DNA from: Desulfobacula sp.
GTDB taxonomy: Bacteria; Desulfobacterota; Desulfobacteria; Desulfobacterales; Desulfobacteraceae
Assembly (NCBI RefSeq): GCF_030611305.1
Contig: NZ_JAUWQB010000011.1
Location: forward strand, 1 to 58,554
Length of the DNA stretch: 58,554 bases
Direction of reading: 5' to 3'
The notes beneath the pieces were generated by a model. The model was not told where the DNA came from. It ran no database searches and worked only from the letters and a program-made list of their open reading frames with translations. Each line of letters begins with the position of its first letter. Position 1 is the first letter of the stretch. Of the stretch, positions 32,207 through 40,976 are shown piece by piece. Both the position numbers and the translations under genes were made by a program.

Positions 32207-33388
32207 TTAATAAGGATGAAGTTCAACCCTTCTGTTTAATGTACGGCCCGTATCAGTACCGTTCAGCGCAATAGGTTTAGTAAATCCGAATCCTTCCGTT
32301 CCCATTCTATTTTTTAAGATACCCTTTCCAATCAAATAGTTTTTAACGGCATGGGCACGTCTCATGGAAAGGTCCTTGTTATACGCGGCAGTACCGACAT
32401 TGTCACAGTGACCTTGAAGCTCAACACTCATGACAGGATTTTTTTCAAGGATCTTGGCAACATTATCCAATAAAGGATAGGCTCCGGTCTTGATCACGTC
32501 TTTATCAAAGTCAAAAAGAACATTGTCAAGCACCCAGCATCCAACCGGATTGACTGTCGCACCAAGTGGAGTTCCGGGACATTGATCTTCATCATCATAA
32601 ACTCCGTCTTTGTCACTGTCTTTTTTTATTGTCACAACCGGGGCGGCAGGAGCAGGAGCAGGAGCAGCCGGAGCGACCTTTTTTTCCAGGAATACCTTTT
32701 CAACAAAATCGGCCAGGCCTGCGCTGGTTGACAATTGGTCTGCTGTTGAGTAAAATCCGCAGCCTCCGGTGGTTGCGATCTGTTTTAAAATGGTTTCACC
32801 TTCCTTTGCGTCACCGACAAGGATCGGGTAAAAACAAATGGAGGAACCATAAAGATCTTTTAATTCTTGTGCAGATGCCACTACATCGCCAGGCAGATCA
32901 AGTCCGTCAGTGATGATAATAACGGCATTCATAGCACCTGAAAGTCCTTTAAAGTCAGTTTCTGCTGCATTAATTGCTCTATACAGCGGGCTGGTTCCAC
33001 CCGGTTCAGTAATTTTTTCAAAATTAGTCTCTAAATTGTGAGAAGAATATTTTTCCATCCCGTAAAAGAGCTCAGTTGAATTTTTTGATACTTTGGGAGA
33101 GTGGCCAAAGGATCTTAAACCGGCTGTCTGACCCATTTCGGGAATCATATCGTTCATCCTGTATACAAGGGCCTGCGCAATATCAAATTTTGTTTCTTGA
33201 TTATATCTGTCATTCATGGAGCTTGATGCATCAAACAGTATCATGAAATTGTCTACTTTTGATGCGTACATACTTTTATCAAATTGTGCTGCTTCAAATG
33301 ACGGTAGTGTACTCATTTGTTTTGCTGCGCATCCAAATAAAAAAAGGAAGGCAAAAAATGTTAATAAACCTCTAATTAAAAGTTTCAT
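32207..33388 (-). CDS. Outer-membrane lipoprotein with vWA and OmpA domains
   Basis: 393 aa. A lipoprotein signal peptide with lipobox LFGC puts Cys20 as the lipid anchor. Residues 45-230 are a von Willebrand A domain with the metal site DASSS (FMILFDASSSMND). A Pro/Ala-rich linker and a calcium-type thrombospondin-3 repeat (DSDKDGVYDDEDQCP) near 258-272 follow. Residues 285-393 are OmpA-like, with the peptidoglycan-binding core (LQGHCDNVG, LSMRRAHAVKNYL, GRTLNRRVEL). The protein should link the outer membrane to peptidoglycan and expose an adhesion-type domain on the periplasmic side. AAGGAG precedes the ATG. Confidence 0.9.
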   Translation of the reverse strand: MKLLIRGLLTFFAFLFLFGCAAKQMSTLPSFEAAQFDKSMYASKVDNFMILFDASSSMNDRYNQETKFDIAQALVYRMNDMIPEMGQTAGLRSFGHSPKVSKNSTELFYGMEKYSSHNLETNFEKITEPGGTSPLYRAINAAETDFKGLSGAMNAVIIITDGLDLPGDVVASAQELKDLYGSSICFYPILVGDAKEGETILKQIATTGGCGFYSTADQLSTSAGLADFVEKVFLEKKVAPAAPAPAPAAPVVTIKKDSDKDGVYDDEDQCPGTPLGATVNPVGCWVLDNVLFDFDKDVIKTGAYPLLDNVAKILEKNPVMSVELQGHCDNVGTAAYNKDLSMRRAHAVKNYLIGKGILKNRMGTEGFGFTKPIALNGTDTGRTLNRRVELHPY

Positions 33389-33589
33389 GTTTCTTTTTCT
33401 CCTTTTGTTGTTGGTATTTATGTGGTGTTTCCCTAAAAAAACATCCGAAGTGAAATATACTAACTTAATCCTTTACAGGAAAATGGATATGAAATCAACT
33501 TTTCTTTATTATCTTGCAATTAAGGCTTAAGAATTATATACGAGTGCTGTTTATGGAAACTGAATGAACAATAAGAAAATTGATAAAAT

Positions 33590-34417
33590 ATGGAATTACA
33601 TCAGGGGATTATTCTTGGTATTTTACAGGGGCTTACGGAATTTTTACCGGTAAGTAGTTCCGGGCATCTTGTATTGGGACAGATTTTTTTCGGAATTACC
33701 CAATCACAACTGACATTTGATATCAGTGTTCATATGGGAACACTTCTGGCAGTTCTGGTAGTCTATTCTTCTGATATTTCGGCCATGCTTTCGTCTCTGT
33801 TCGGGTTTTTTTCAAAGGCAATTTCATTTAAACCGGTTTCGCATCTGATAAATGAAGATAAAAATCTTCAACTGGCAGGTTTAATTGTAATCGGTTCTAT
33901 TCCAACAGCATTCATAGGGCTTGTCTTAAAACAATTTGAGCATGTTTTGTTTACCTCAGAGGTTCTGGTAGGGGCGATGTTGATTTTGACAGGAACAATC
34001 CTGTGGGTTTCCAGAAATTATTATTTCAGTGGAAATAAAAATACTGAATTTGGTATAAAAAAGGCAACTTTTATCGGAATAAGTCAGGGGGTTGCTGTCA
34101 TCCCCGGTATTTCGCGATCAGGAACCACCATTGCTGTGGGGATGTTCTTGGGGCTTGACAGGCATATGGCTGCTAAATTTTCTTTCCTCTTATCAATCCC
34201 TGCAATAGTTGGTGCTCAGATACTAAGCATAAAAGATACCATGGAAGGCGGTATAGCAATTGATCCTGTGACCATATATGCTACAATTGCTTCATTTATA
34301 ACCGGATTGATTGCTTTAAAATTATTGCTAAAATTGGTTCACTCGGGCAGGTTCCATCTGTTTGCCCCTTATTGCTGGCTTGTAGGCTCACTGGTCCTTT
34401 TATCAAAAATTTTCTAA
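33590..34417 (+). CDS. uppP: Undecaprenyl-diphosphatase
   Basis: A 275-aa BacA/UppP integral membrane phosphatase with about eight hydrophobic segments. The two signature motifs are LTEFLPVSSSGHL near residue 15 and PGISRSGTTIAVG near 170, which form the active site with Glu17-type and Arg/Ser residues. It recycles undecaprenyl diphosphate to the lipid carrier of peptidoglycan and O-antigen synthesis. The ribosome-binding site is weak (AAGAAAA). The hexomutase gene starts 10 bp downstream. Confidence 0.95.
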   Translation: MELHQGIILGILQGLTEFLPVSSSGHLVLGQIFFGITQSQLTFDISVHMGTLLAVLVVYSSDISAMLSSLFGFFSKAISFKPVSHLINEDKNLQLAGLIVIGSIPTAFIGLVLKQFEHVLFTSEVLVGAMLILTGTILWVSRNYYFSGNKNTEFGIKKATFIGISQGVAVIPGISRSGTTIAVGMFLGLDRHMAAKFSFLLSIPAIVGAQILSIKDTMEGGIAIDPVTIYATIASFITGLIALKLLLKLVHSGRFHLFAPYCWLVGSLVLLSKIF

Positions 34418-34427
34418 AGGAGACATC

Positions 34428-35786
34428 ATGAATCCCAGAATTTTCAGAGAATATGACATAAGAGGTGTTGCAGGCAAGGATATTGAGGAAGAGGATGTGG
34501 TAAGTATTGGCAGAGCTTATGGCAGTCTTTTAAACCAACAGAATAAAAAAATCGTATCTATTGGAAGGGATTGCAGGCAGACCTCTGATAAATTTTCTCA
34601 ATTGTTTATCCGGGGAATCATCTCCACGGGTTGTGATGTCATTGATATTGGAACCTGCCCGACACCAGTACTCTATTTTTCCATACATCATCTGAACCTT
34701 GACGGCGGTGTCATGGTAACCGCAAGCCATAACCCCCCGGAATATAACGGGTTTAAACTGATGAAAGGCACAGATTCCATTCACGGCCAGGGATTACAGG
34801 ATATTCGCATTATAATTGAAAATAAAGAGTTTGTTCAAGGCAATGGCATGGTGTCCCGGAAAGATGTCATCACTCCTTATAAAGATTATATTTTAAATAA
34901 TATCAATATCAAAAAACCCATTAGGATAGGAATTGATGCAGGGAATGGGACGGGTGGGATTACAGCTCTCCCCGTATTAAAAAATTTGGGGTGCGAGGTT
35001 TACGATATATATTGCGATATGGATGGGACCTTTCCCAACCATGAAGCTGATCCCACCCAGAAAAAGAACCAGCTTGACCTGATAAAACTGGTGAAAGAAA
35101 AAAACCTTGATCTGGGGGTGGGATACGATGGAGATGCTGACAGGATTGGTGTTGTGGACAAAAACGGTGAGGTGATCTATGGGGACCAGCTCATGGTGAT
35201 CTATGCCAGGGAAATCCTTGGACGGAAACCCGGGGCAACGTTTATCTCGGAAGTCAAATGCTCCATGGTCATGTATGATGATATTAGAAACCATGGTGGC
35301 AATGCCATCATGTGGAAAACAGGCCATTCGTTGATCAAACAAAAGATGAAGGAAGAAAATGCAGTTCTGGCCGGTGAAATGAGCGGTCATATGTTCTTTA
35401 AGGACAGGTATCTGGGATTTGACGATGCCCTTTATGCCACCTGCCGCCTGCTTGAAATTATGGCAGATACAGGCCTTGGAGTTGACGAACTCATCCAGGA
35501 TCTTCCCAAAACCTTTACAACACCCGAGATCCGTGTGGATTGCCCGGATGAGATCAAATTTAATGCAGTGGATAAAATCGTTGCCCATTTTAAGGCTAAA
35601 CAACAGGATCTGATTGACATTGACGGGTTAAGAGCAGTGTATGATGATGGATGGGGACTTGTCAGGGCATCCAATACCCAGCCGGCCCTGGTCCTTCGAT
35701 TTGAAGCGTTGACCGAAAAAAGACTGGATGAAATAAGAGAAGAGATAGAATCCGTATTAAAAACTATTATAGAGGAGATAAAATAA
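34428..35786 (+). CDS. Phosphomannomutase/phosphoglucomutase
   Basis: A 452-aa alpha-D-phosphohexomutase of the AlgC/ManB type. The catalytic phosphoserine is Ser100 in TASHNPP, the Mg loop is DGDADRIGV near residue 235, the sugar-binding loop is GEMSGHMFF near 310 and the phosphate loop is RASNTQPALVLR near 415. It interconverts hexose 6- and 1-phosphates for polysaccharide and lipopolysaccharide precursors. AAAGGAG lies just before ATG 34428, and it forms a unit with uppP. Confidence 0.93.
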   Translation: MNPRIFREYDIRGVAGKDIEEEDVVSIGRAYGSLLNQQNKKIVSIGRDCRQTSDKFSQLFIRGIISTGCDVIDIGTCPTPVLYFSIHHLNLDGGVMVTASHNPPEYNGFKLMKGTDSIHGQGLQDIRIIIENKEFVQGNGMVSRKDVITPYKDYILNNINIKKPIRIGIDAGNGTGGITALPVLKNLGCEVYDIYCDMDGTFPNHEADPTQKKNQLDLIKLVKEKNLDLGVGYDGDADRIGVVDKNGEVIYGDQLMVIYAREILGRKPGATFISEVKCSMVMYDDIRNHGGNAIMWKTGHSLIKQKMKEENAVLAGEMSGHMFFKDRYLGFDDALYATCRLLEIMADTGLGVDELIQDLPKTFTTPEIRVDCPDEIKFNAVDKIVAHFKAKQQDLIDIDGLRAVYDDGWGLVRASNTQPALVLRFEALTEKRLDEIREEIESVLKTIIEEIK

Positions 35787-35828
35787 GATTTTAGATATGA
35801 TGTATTAAAATTTTATTGTTTAAATTTT

Positions 35829-37691
35829 ATGGAGTTGTCGGTACAGCAGCAGAATGCAGTAAATCATACCGGCTCCCCGGCACTTGTTGTTGCGGGAGCC
35901 GGTTCAGGTAAGACCAGAACCCTGACAGCCAAGTTTTCACACCTTGTGAATTTGGGCCATGATCCCAAAAGGATCCTTGCCATCACATTTACAAACAAAG
36001 CCGCCGGCGAGATGAAGTCCCGACTCATTGAGATGACCAGTCTTCCTTATCAAAGTTTTCAATGGGTGAGAACATATCATTCAGCCTGTCTGATGATTTT
36101 AAAACGCCATTGTGGAAAATTAGGGTACGCATCACCCATACTGGTATTTTCAGTCTATCAACAGCAAAAACTGGTCAAAGAACTCTGTGTAAAAAATAAT
36201 ATCGAAAAAAAGCAAGCCAATAAAATTTCATCCACTATTTCCCGGGCTAAAAATTTTGGTAATCCGGGAAAATATTTTGATTTAAAACCGGCCTTTTTCA
36301 ATATCAAAATTGAAGATCTATTTGCTCAATATGAAGAACGGCTAAAAGAGATGAACAGTGTGGATTTTGATAATATTCTTTTGAAAACAAGAGATCTTTT
36401 AAGAGATTACCCTGAGATCCGGGACTATTATCAAAAATATTTTTCCTATATTCTTGTGGATGAATATCAGGATACCAACAACCTTCAGGAGGATTTAACC
36501 AACCTGCTTTTAGGTGCGCATCAAAATCTTTTCTGTGTGGGAGATGACTGGCAGGCCGTTTATGGATTCAGGGGTTCCAATGTGAATCATTTCTTAAGGT
36601 TTCCTGAAAAATACAAGAATTCAAAAATTTTCCGGCTTGAGGAAAATTACCGGTCTGCGGATGAAATTGTCCAAGTGGCAAATGATTTAATTGATTATAA
36701 CCCGGATAAGATGGATAAAAAATGTTTTTCCAAGAAAAAAGGCGGTGTGATTGAAGTTTATGACTTTATGTCGGATTCCCATGAAGCTGAATGGGTTGCC
36801 AAAAGGATTAAGGGATTAAACCGCCAGGGCCGGGGCATCGACTTTGATAAAATGGCCGTGGTCTACAGGACAAAGTTTTGTTCCCTTCCTTTTGAAAAAA
36901 TTTTCAGATCATACCGGATACCCTATAGTTTGAAGGGATCACAGGGGTTTTTTGAAAGAATGGAAATCCTGGATATTAATTCCTATCTGAGTGCTGCCTT
37001 TTTTTCCAATGATGATGTCTCGTTTGAACGGATTGTCAATACACCCAAAAGGGGCATCGGGCCGGCAATGATTAAAAAAATAGCAGATATCAGAACCCAG
37101 GGGACAAGTCTTCAGGATGCCGCAAGAATTATGGTCAAAGATAGGGTCTTAACCAAAAAAATTCATGAGAATCTTTCGCAGGTTCTTGAGATTCTGGATG
37201 AAATAACGGATATGCCTCCTGCCCGGGCCATGGAAGTTGTCATAGAAAGAACCGGCTATTTTGAATACCTGGAGAAAAAAACAAAAACAAAAGCAGAGTT
37301 TATTTCAAAAAAAGAAAACATTGAACAATTGATTTATACGGCAAGAACTAAAGATGATCTTTTGAAATATCTTGAAGAGGCAGCCTTGATCAGGGAAGAT
37401 AAGGAAGATGAGGATCAAGCCGATTCATCAGGCGTATCCCTTCTCACCATTCATTCGGCCAAAGGACTGGAATATGATACCGTATTTATCGTGGGGTGCG
37501 AAGAGGGGCTGTTTCCCCATTGGCGGTCTCTTGAAGCGGGCGATAATGCGCTTTTCGAGGAAAGACGTCTGATGTATGTAGCAATGACAAGGGCAGAAAG
37601 GTTTTTATATCTGACACATGCCAATTATCGGAAAGGTGAATTTGCAATACCAAGCCGGTTTATCGATCAAATTCAGGAGTGTTTATCCTAA
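35829..37691 (+). CDS. UvrD/Rep-family DNA helicase
   Basis: A 620-aa superfamily 1A helicase. Motif I is AGAGSGKTRTL near residue 22, Q-motif residues QQNAVNH lie at the start, motif II is ILVDEYQDTN near 212, motif III is VGDDWQAVYGFRG, motif V is LLTIHSAKGLEYDTVFIVGCEEGLFPH near 535, and motif VI is EERRLMYVAMTRA. This is the set of a 3'-5' translocase close to Rep/UvrD/PcrA, somewhat shorter than UvrD. It may act in repair or replication restart. The stop overlaps the annotated start of the MFS gene. Confidence 0.92.
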   Translation: MELSVQQQNAVNHTGSPALVVAGAGSGKTRTLTAKFSHLVNLGHDPKRILAITFTNKAAGEMKSRLIEMTSLPYQSFQWVRTYHSACLMILKRHCGKLGYASPILVFSVYQQQKLVKELCVKNNIEKKQANKISSTISRAKNFGNPGKYFDLKPAFFNIKIEDLFAQYEERLKEMNSVDFDNILLKTRDLLRDYPEIRDYYQKYFSYILVDEYQDTNNLQEDLTNLLLGAHQNLFCVGDDWQAVYGFRGSNVNHFLRFPEKYKNSKIFRLEENYRSADEIVQVANDLIDYNPDKMDKKCFSKKKGGVIEVYDFMSDSHEAEWVAKRIKGLNRQGRGIDFDKMAVVYRTKFCSLPFEKIFRSYRIPYSLKGSQGFFERMEILDINSYLSAAFFSNDDVSFERIVNTPKRGIGPAMIKKIADIRTQGTSLQDAARIMVKDRVLTKKIHENLSQVLEILDEITDMPPARAMEVVIERTGYFEYLEKKTKTKAEFISKKENIEQLIYTARTKDDLLKYLEEAALIREDKEDEDQADSSGVSLLTIHSAKGLEYDTVFIVGCEEGLFPHWRSLEAGDNALFEERRLMYVAMTRAERFLYLTHANYRKGEFAIPSRFIDQIQECLS

Positions 37692-38869
37692 TTCCCACGA
37701 ATCATAAAGGTGTTTTTTTAACCCTGTTTTTTGCAATTTTTACGACGGTTACAGGGGTTGGAATAGTGGTGCCGCTTCTTCCTGTATATGCAAACGACCT
37801 GGGAGCCACAGGGATATATGTGGGAATGATATTTGGTTCATTTTCCATATCCAGGATCTTTCTTTTACCTGTTTTCGGGCGACTGTCCGATCAAAAGGGA
37901 CGAAAGCCTTTTATTGTGGCAGGCTTATTTGCCTATACAGTGATTTCTATTGCATTTGTATTTTCTGAAACAGTAGAAACATTGATCCTGTTAAGATTTT
38001 TTCAGGGCGCAGGATCTGCCATGATTATGCCCGTGGTTCAGGCGTATATAGGAGAAATAACGCCTGAAGGGTCGGAAGGATATTCCATGGGACTTTTTAA
38101 CCTGTCCATGTTTTTGAGCTTGAGCCTGGGGCCCTTGATGGGTGGCGGAATAAAAGATATATGGTCCCTTGATGCTGCATTTATCTGCATGGGCGTGTTG
38201 TCAGGCATAGGCCTCTTATTATGCATCTTTTTTCTACCTGCTACATCAGAAGAAAAAGTTAAAACCACAGGAAATGAAATAATTCCATGGTCCAATCTTA
38301 TAAAAGACAGAGGGCTTATTTCCATTTTTATTTTCAGGTATGCCTATACAGCATGTATCGGAGTGATATGGTGTTTTCTCCCATTGTTTGCAGACATTGA
38401 ATTTGGTCTTTCCAGCTCATTAATTGGTGTGCTTGTGATGCTGGGTGTATTTATATCAGGACTCCTTGGTTTACCCATGGGATATGCTGCAGACAGGGTA
38501 AATAAAAATTTGATGATTATTTTTGGTGGAACACTATCAACAATTGGAATGTTACTGCCGTTCTGGGCATCGTCTTTTCAAGATCTGGTGATTGCCGTTT
38601 CAATATTTGGAATCGGTGGTGGTATTTCCTCGCCGGCAATCATGGCCTATTCCGTCATTAAAGGGGATACAAAAAAGGCCATGGGATCTGTCATATCAAT
38701 CATGACTGTTGCCCACAGCCTGGGGATGCTGACAGGTTCAATGGCTGCAGGGCTCGCCATGGATTTTTTAAGCTTGCGGCTGTCTTTCCCATGCGGAACC
38801 CTTATCATGGCCTTTGGAACCCTTGTTTTCTGGATGCTATCGGATAAAAAATCTTTTATAAAAAAGTAA
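37679..38869 (+). CDS. MFS transporter
   Basis: A 396-aa major facilitator protein with about 12 hydrophobic segments. The loop 2-3 motif GRLSDQKGRKPF lies near residue 62, and GYAADRVNKNLM is the equivalent in the C-terminal half. It resembles drug/H+ antiporters of the DHA1 type, but the substrate is unknown. The start is uncertain: GTG 37679 overlaps the helicase gene by 13 bp and has AGGA only a few bases upstream; GTG 37712 is a shorter option. Confidence 0.85.
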   Translation: MFILIPTNHKGVFLTLFFAIFTTVTGVGIVVPLLPVYANDLGATGIYVGMIFGSFSISRIFLLPVFGRLSDQKGRKPFIVAGLFAYTVISIAFVFSETVETLILLRFFQGAGSAMIMPVVQAYIGEITPEGSEGYSMGLFNLSMFLSLSLGPLMGGGIKDIWSLDAAFICMGVLSGIGLLLCIFFLPATSEEKVKTTGNEIIPWSNLIKDRGLISIFIFRYAYTACIGVIWCFLPLFADIEFGLSSSLIGVLVMLGVFISGLLGLPMGYAADRVNKNLMIIFGGTLSTIGMLLPFWASSFQDLVIAVSIFGIGGGISSPAIMAYSVIKGDTKKAMGSVISIMTVAHSLGMLTGSMAAGLAMDFLSLRLSFPCGTLIMAFGTLVFWMLSDKKSFIKK

Positions 38870-38914
38870 GGGTCAAGTTTATTTCAGCGAAATTTTTCAA
38901 TGGTTTTGCATAAT

Positions 38915-39940
38915 TTATAACGGCCATGTAATACTGACCGGTCGTTTCCGGGCCATGAGCCAGATTCCGTATCCCTTTGAAACGATCTCTTTTTTTGATG
39001 GATTGACCATCACCTTTTTGTCAGTGGTTTGTATGGCAAAGGTCAGGTAATTGTATTTTTCCTTGAAATAATCATGCAGAGGCCACCAGGTAAAATCCTG
39101 GACAGCTTCAGGCACAACCACGTAATATATTTCTTCATCAGCATCGTTTCGCAACAGAATCTGCAGCGGTAGATGCACTTTGTCCTGCATGGCCTGTACC
39201 ATCATTTCAGCCGTCATCTGCATGATGATTTGAAAATCGCCTTGAATACTTGAAAATGTATCGAGAGACTGGGCTGATATGCAGCGGACCGTAATTTCGC
39301 AGGCCGTGCTTTTCAGCTTCAGAGCATTGATCAAGGCAAACAGGCTTTTCTCATCCTTTCCCGTGTGGATAACGATTTGTGCTGCTTTTTTTATATTGGC
39401 TTTGTTCAGGGCGTGAAGGGTATCGGGTCTGCCTTTGACAAAAAAAACATCATCCATATCAGGCAAGGGGTGTCTTGATATGTCAGCCACAATGACAACA
39501 TCCCGACTGGTATATGCCTCATCTTTTTGAATCTGCTCAATCAGCTGTTCTGTTTCATCGGTTGAACCCACGAGAAGGATATGATCCATTCCTTTATATT
39601 CTTTTTCTCCGTGCATTTTTTTATCTCTCCTTTCAATCAACGATGAAGCAATATGGGTAATGAATGCAGCACCCAGGCCGATGCCCATGAATATGGGCAA
39701 AATAACCGCCACGATCTTCCCGGGGTTGGAGACAGGGAACAGGTCTCCATAGCCAACAGTTGTGCTGGTCACAATACTCCACCAGAGCGCCTGGTCAAAA
39801 TGGGTTAAGGCGGAATCAGACGGTTCGACAAGTTTAATCAGTAAGCTTGATATCATTAAAAGAGCCAGGTAGGCAAAAACAAGGGAGACCCCTTTGCGCC
39901 TTAACCCCATCCGTATTAAATCTTTTAAAAAATAAAGCAA
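38915..39940 (-). CDS. Potassium channel protein with RCK (TrkA-N) domain
   Basis: 341 aa. Two membrane helices (about residues 20-37 and 70-98) flank a pore loop with the K+ selectivity filter TTVGYGD at 60-66. From about 115 an RCK/TrkA-N Rossmann domain follows (HILLVGSTDETEQLI), and a C-terminal regulatory portion ends the chain. This is the layout of MthK/Kch-type bacterial channels. TTG 39940 has GGAA upstream; ATG 39910 would give a shorter first segment. Confidence 0.9.
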   Translation of the reverse strand: MLYFLKDLIRMGLRRKGVSLVFAYLALLMISSLLIKLVEPSDSALTHFDQALWWSIVTSTTVGYGDLFPVSNPGKIVAVILPIFMGIGLGAAFITHIASSLIERRDKKMHGEKEYKGMDHILLVGSTDETEQLIEQIQKDEAYTSRDVVIVADISRHPLPDMDDVFFVKGRPDTLHALNKANIKKAAQIVIHTGKDEKSLFALINALKLKSTACEITVRCISAQSLDTFSSIQGDFQIIMQMTAEMMVQAMQDKVHLPLQILLRNDADEEIYYVVVPEAVQDFTWWPLHDYFKEKYNYLTFAIQTTDKKVMVNPSKKEIVSKGYGIWLMARKRPVSITWPL

Positions 39941-40039
39941 AATAGATATTCCAATTTATGCAAAAGTGTTTTCCATAGTTTGCTGTGCCGTGTTTTTAGT
40001 AAATTATATCATTTAATATTTATTTGCAATATCCAGTGT

Positions 40040-40219
40040 TCACTCAAGCAGCCAGGACTCGTGGTTGTAAATGCTTAACAGGGCCGGGTAGAGAATGGTG
40101 TTAATCTGGCGGTTCTTAGTTGTCAGATCATCTTTGCCAAAGACAAGTTCGCTTTTAAATACCTCGGGTGTGATAAATCTTGTCGGCACGTCAATGTTGA
40201 GATGCTTGATTTTCTCCAT
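40040..40219 (-). pseudogene. 59-codon gene remnant abutting the IS left end
   Basis: A protein-like minus-strand frame reads MEKIKHLNIDVPTRFITPEV, then FKSELVFGKDDLTTKNRQIN, then TILYPALLSIYNHESWLLE and stop. Composition and codon use look like real coding sequence, but no start-proximal ribosome-binding site is seen and the frame runs open into the IS left end. It is probably the 3' part of a gene truncated by IS200/IS605 insertion. I do not recognise the family. Confidence 0.45.
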
Positions 40220-40285
40220 AATTATAATGGGTAAACCCTCGGCTCTGCCGGGGGACTCCCAAAGTTTGACTTTTACGGGAATATA

Positions 40286-40340
40286 TTAAAATCTCATATT
40301 CAGTGAACCGTTCAATGTTCAGTAGAAAGTGAGATTTTAA
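40286..40340 (+). promoter_or_regulatory. Leader hairpin reaching into the tnpA start codon
   Basis: TTAAAATCTCA (40286-40296) and TGAGATTTTAA (40330-40340) are perfect 11-bp arms, the second ending on the A of the ATG. The weak Shine-Dalgarno (AAAGTGAG) lies in or next to the stem. In IS200, tnpA translation is held down by a leader stem-loop, so the same control is likely. Confidence 0.6.
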
Positions 40341-40774
40341 TGAAAATAATAAACAGTTTAAGCCACTCTAAGTGGGAGTGTATGTTCCATGTAACATGGA
40401 TACCGAAATATCGAAAGAAGAAAACATATGGCAAACTTCGAAAATATCTTGGTAAAACATTGAGAGAACTGGCAAAGCAAAAAGAATGTGAAGTGTTGGA
40501 AGGGCATCTGATGTCGGATCATGTTCATATGTTGATTTCGATTCCACCGAAATATGCTGTTGCTCAGGTTGTTGGTTTTATAAAAGGGAAAAGTGCAATT
40601 GCTGTTGCCAGGAATTTTGGAGGACGTACCAAGAACTTTACAGGGCAGCATTTTTGGGCAAGAGGCTATCATGTTTCCACAGTAGGAAGAGATGAAGAGG
40701 CAATCCGCCGATATATCAAGAAGCACGAGGAAGTTGATAAGAGGCATGATCAGCAAATGAATTTGTTTGATTAG
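40340..40774 (+). CDS. tnpA: IS200/IS605 family Y1 transposase
   Basis: 144 aa, full length for a TnpA of this family. The HUH metal motif is His61-V-His63 (DHVHML) and the nucleophile is Tyr125 in RRYIKKHEE, the residue that forms the 5' phosphotyrosine link during single-strand transposition. The N-terminus KWECMFHVTWIPKYRKK and FIKGKSA are typical. The gene looks intact, so the element may still be active. A leader hairpin covers its start. Confidence 0.95.
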   Translation: MKIINSLSHSKWECMFHVTWIPKYRKKKTYGKLRKYLGKTLRELAKQKECEVLEGHLMSDHVHMLISIPPKYAVAQVVGFIKGKSAIAVARNFGGRTKNFTGQHFWARGYHVSTVGRDEEAIRRYIKKHEEVDKRHDQQMNLFD

Positions 40775-40850
40775 GAGAGAATAATAACCGCTTTGAGCGG
40801 TTCACATTTCAAGCCACCAACCTCTGGTGGTGGTTTATGACTTGAACAAA

Positions 40851-40976
40851 AGGTATTGAATACTCATATTAAAATAATAAATATTTACATGGGACATGGA
40901 ACGGCATTAGCAAAAAAAGCTTGGGCTTCAACTATGAATATAGATGAGAATACAGGCTGGGAGGACTATAGAAAAA
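40851..40976. other. Short stretch between IS right end and the sigma-54 regulator gene
   Basis: A plus-strand frame starting near 40890 (MGHGTALAKKAWASTMNIDE, then NTGWEDYRKIR) looks protein-like, but then runs antisense into the regulator gene. It may be a fragment of a gene cut by the IS. No family is recognised. Confidence 0.25.

Larger units (their letters stand above)
40220..40850 (+). mobile_element. Complete IS200/IS605-type insertion sequence
   Basis: A single Y1 transposase gene flanked by palindromic ends and no terminal inverted repeats, as expected for this family. The left end has a hairpin CCCTCGGC/GCCGGGGG (40236-40254), and the right end has ACCGC/GCGGT (40787-40801) and CCACCA/TGGTGG (40814-40830). 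The right end shares a 20-base identity with the partial copy at 88-107. No second gene (TnpB/IscB) is present. The exact cleavage sites are approximate. Confidence 0.8.

Noticed and set aside
40095-40289. 64-aa plus-strand frame near the IS left end
   Set aside because: It runs antisense through the protein-like minus-strand remnant and across the IS left-end hairpin; no ribosome-binding site or family pattern.
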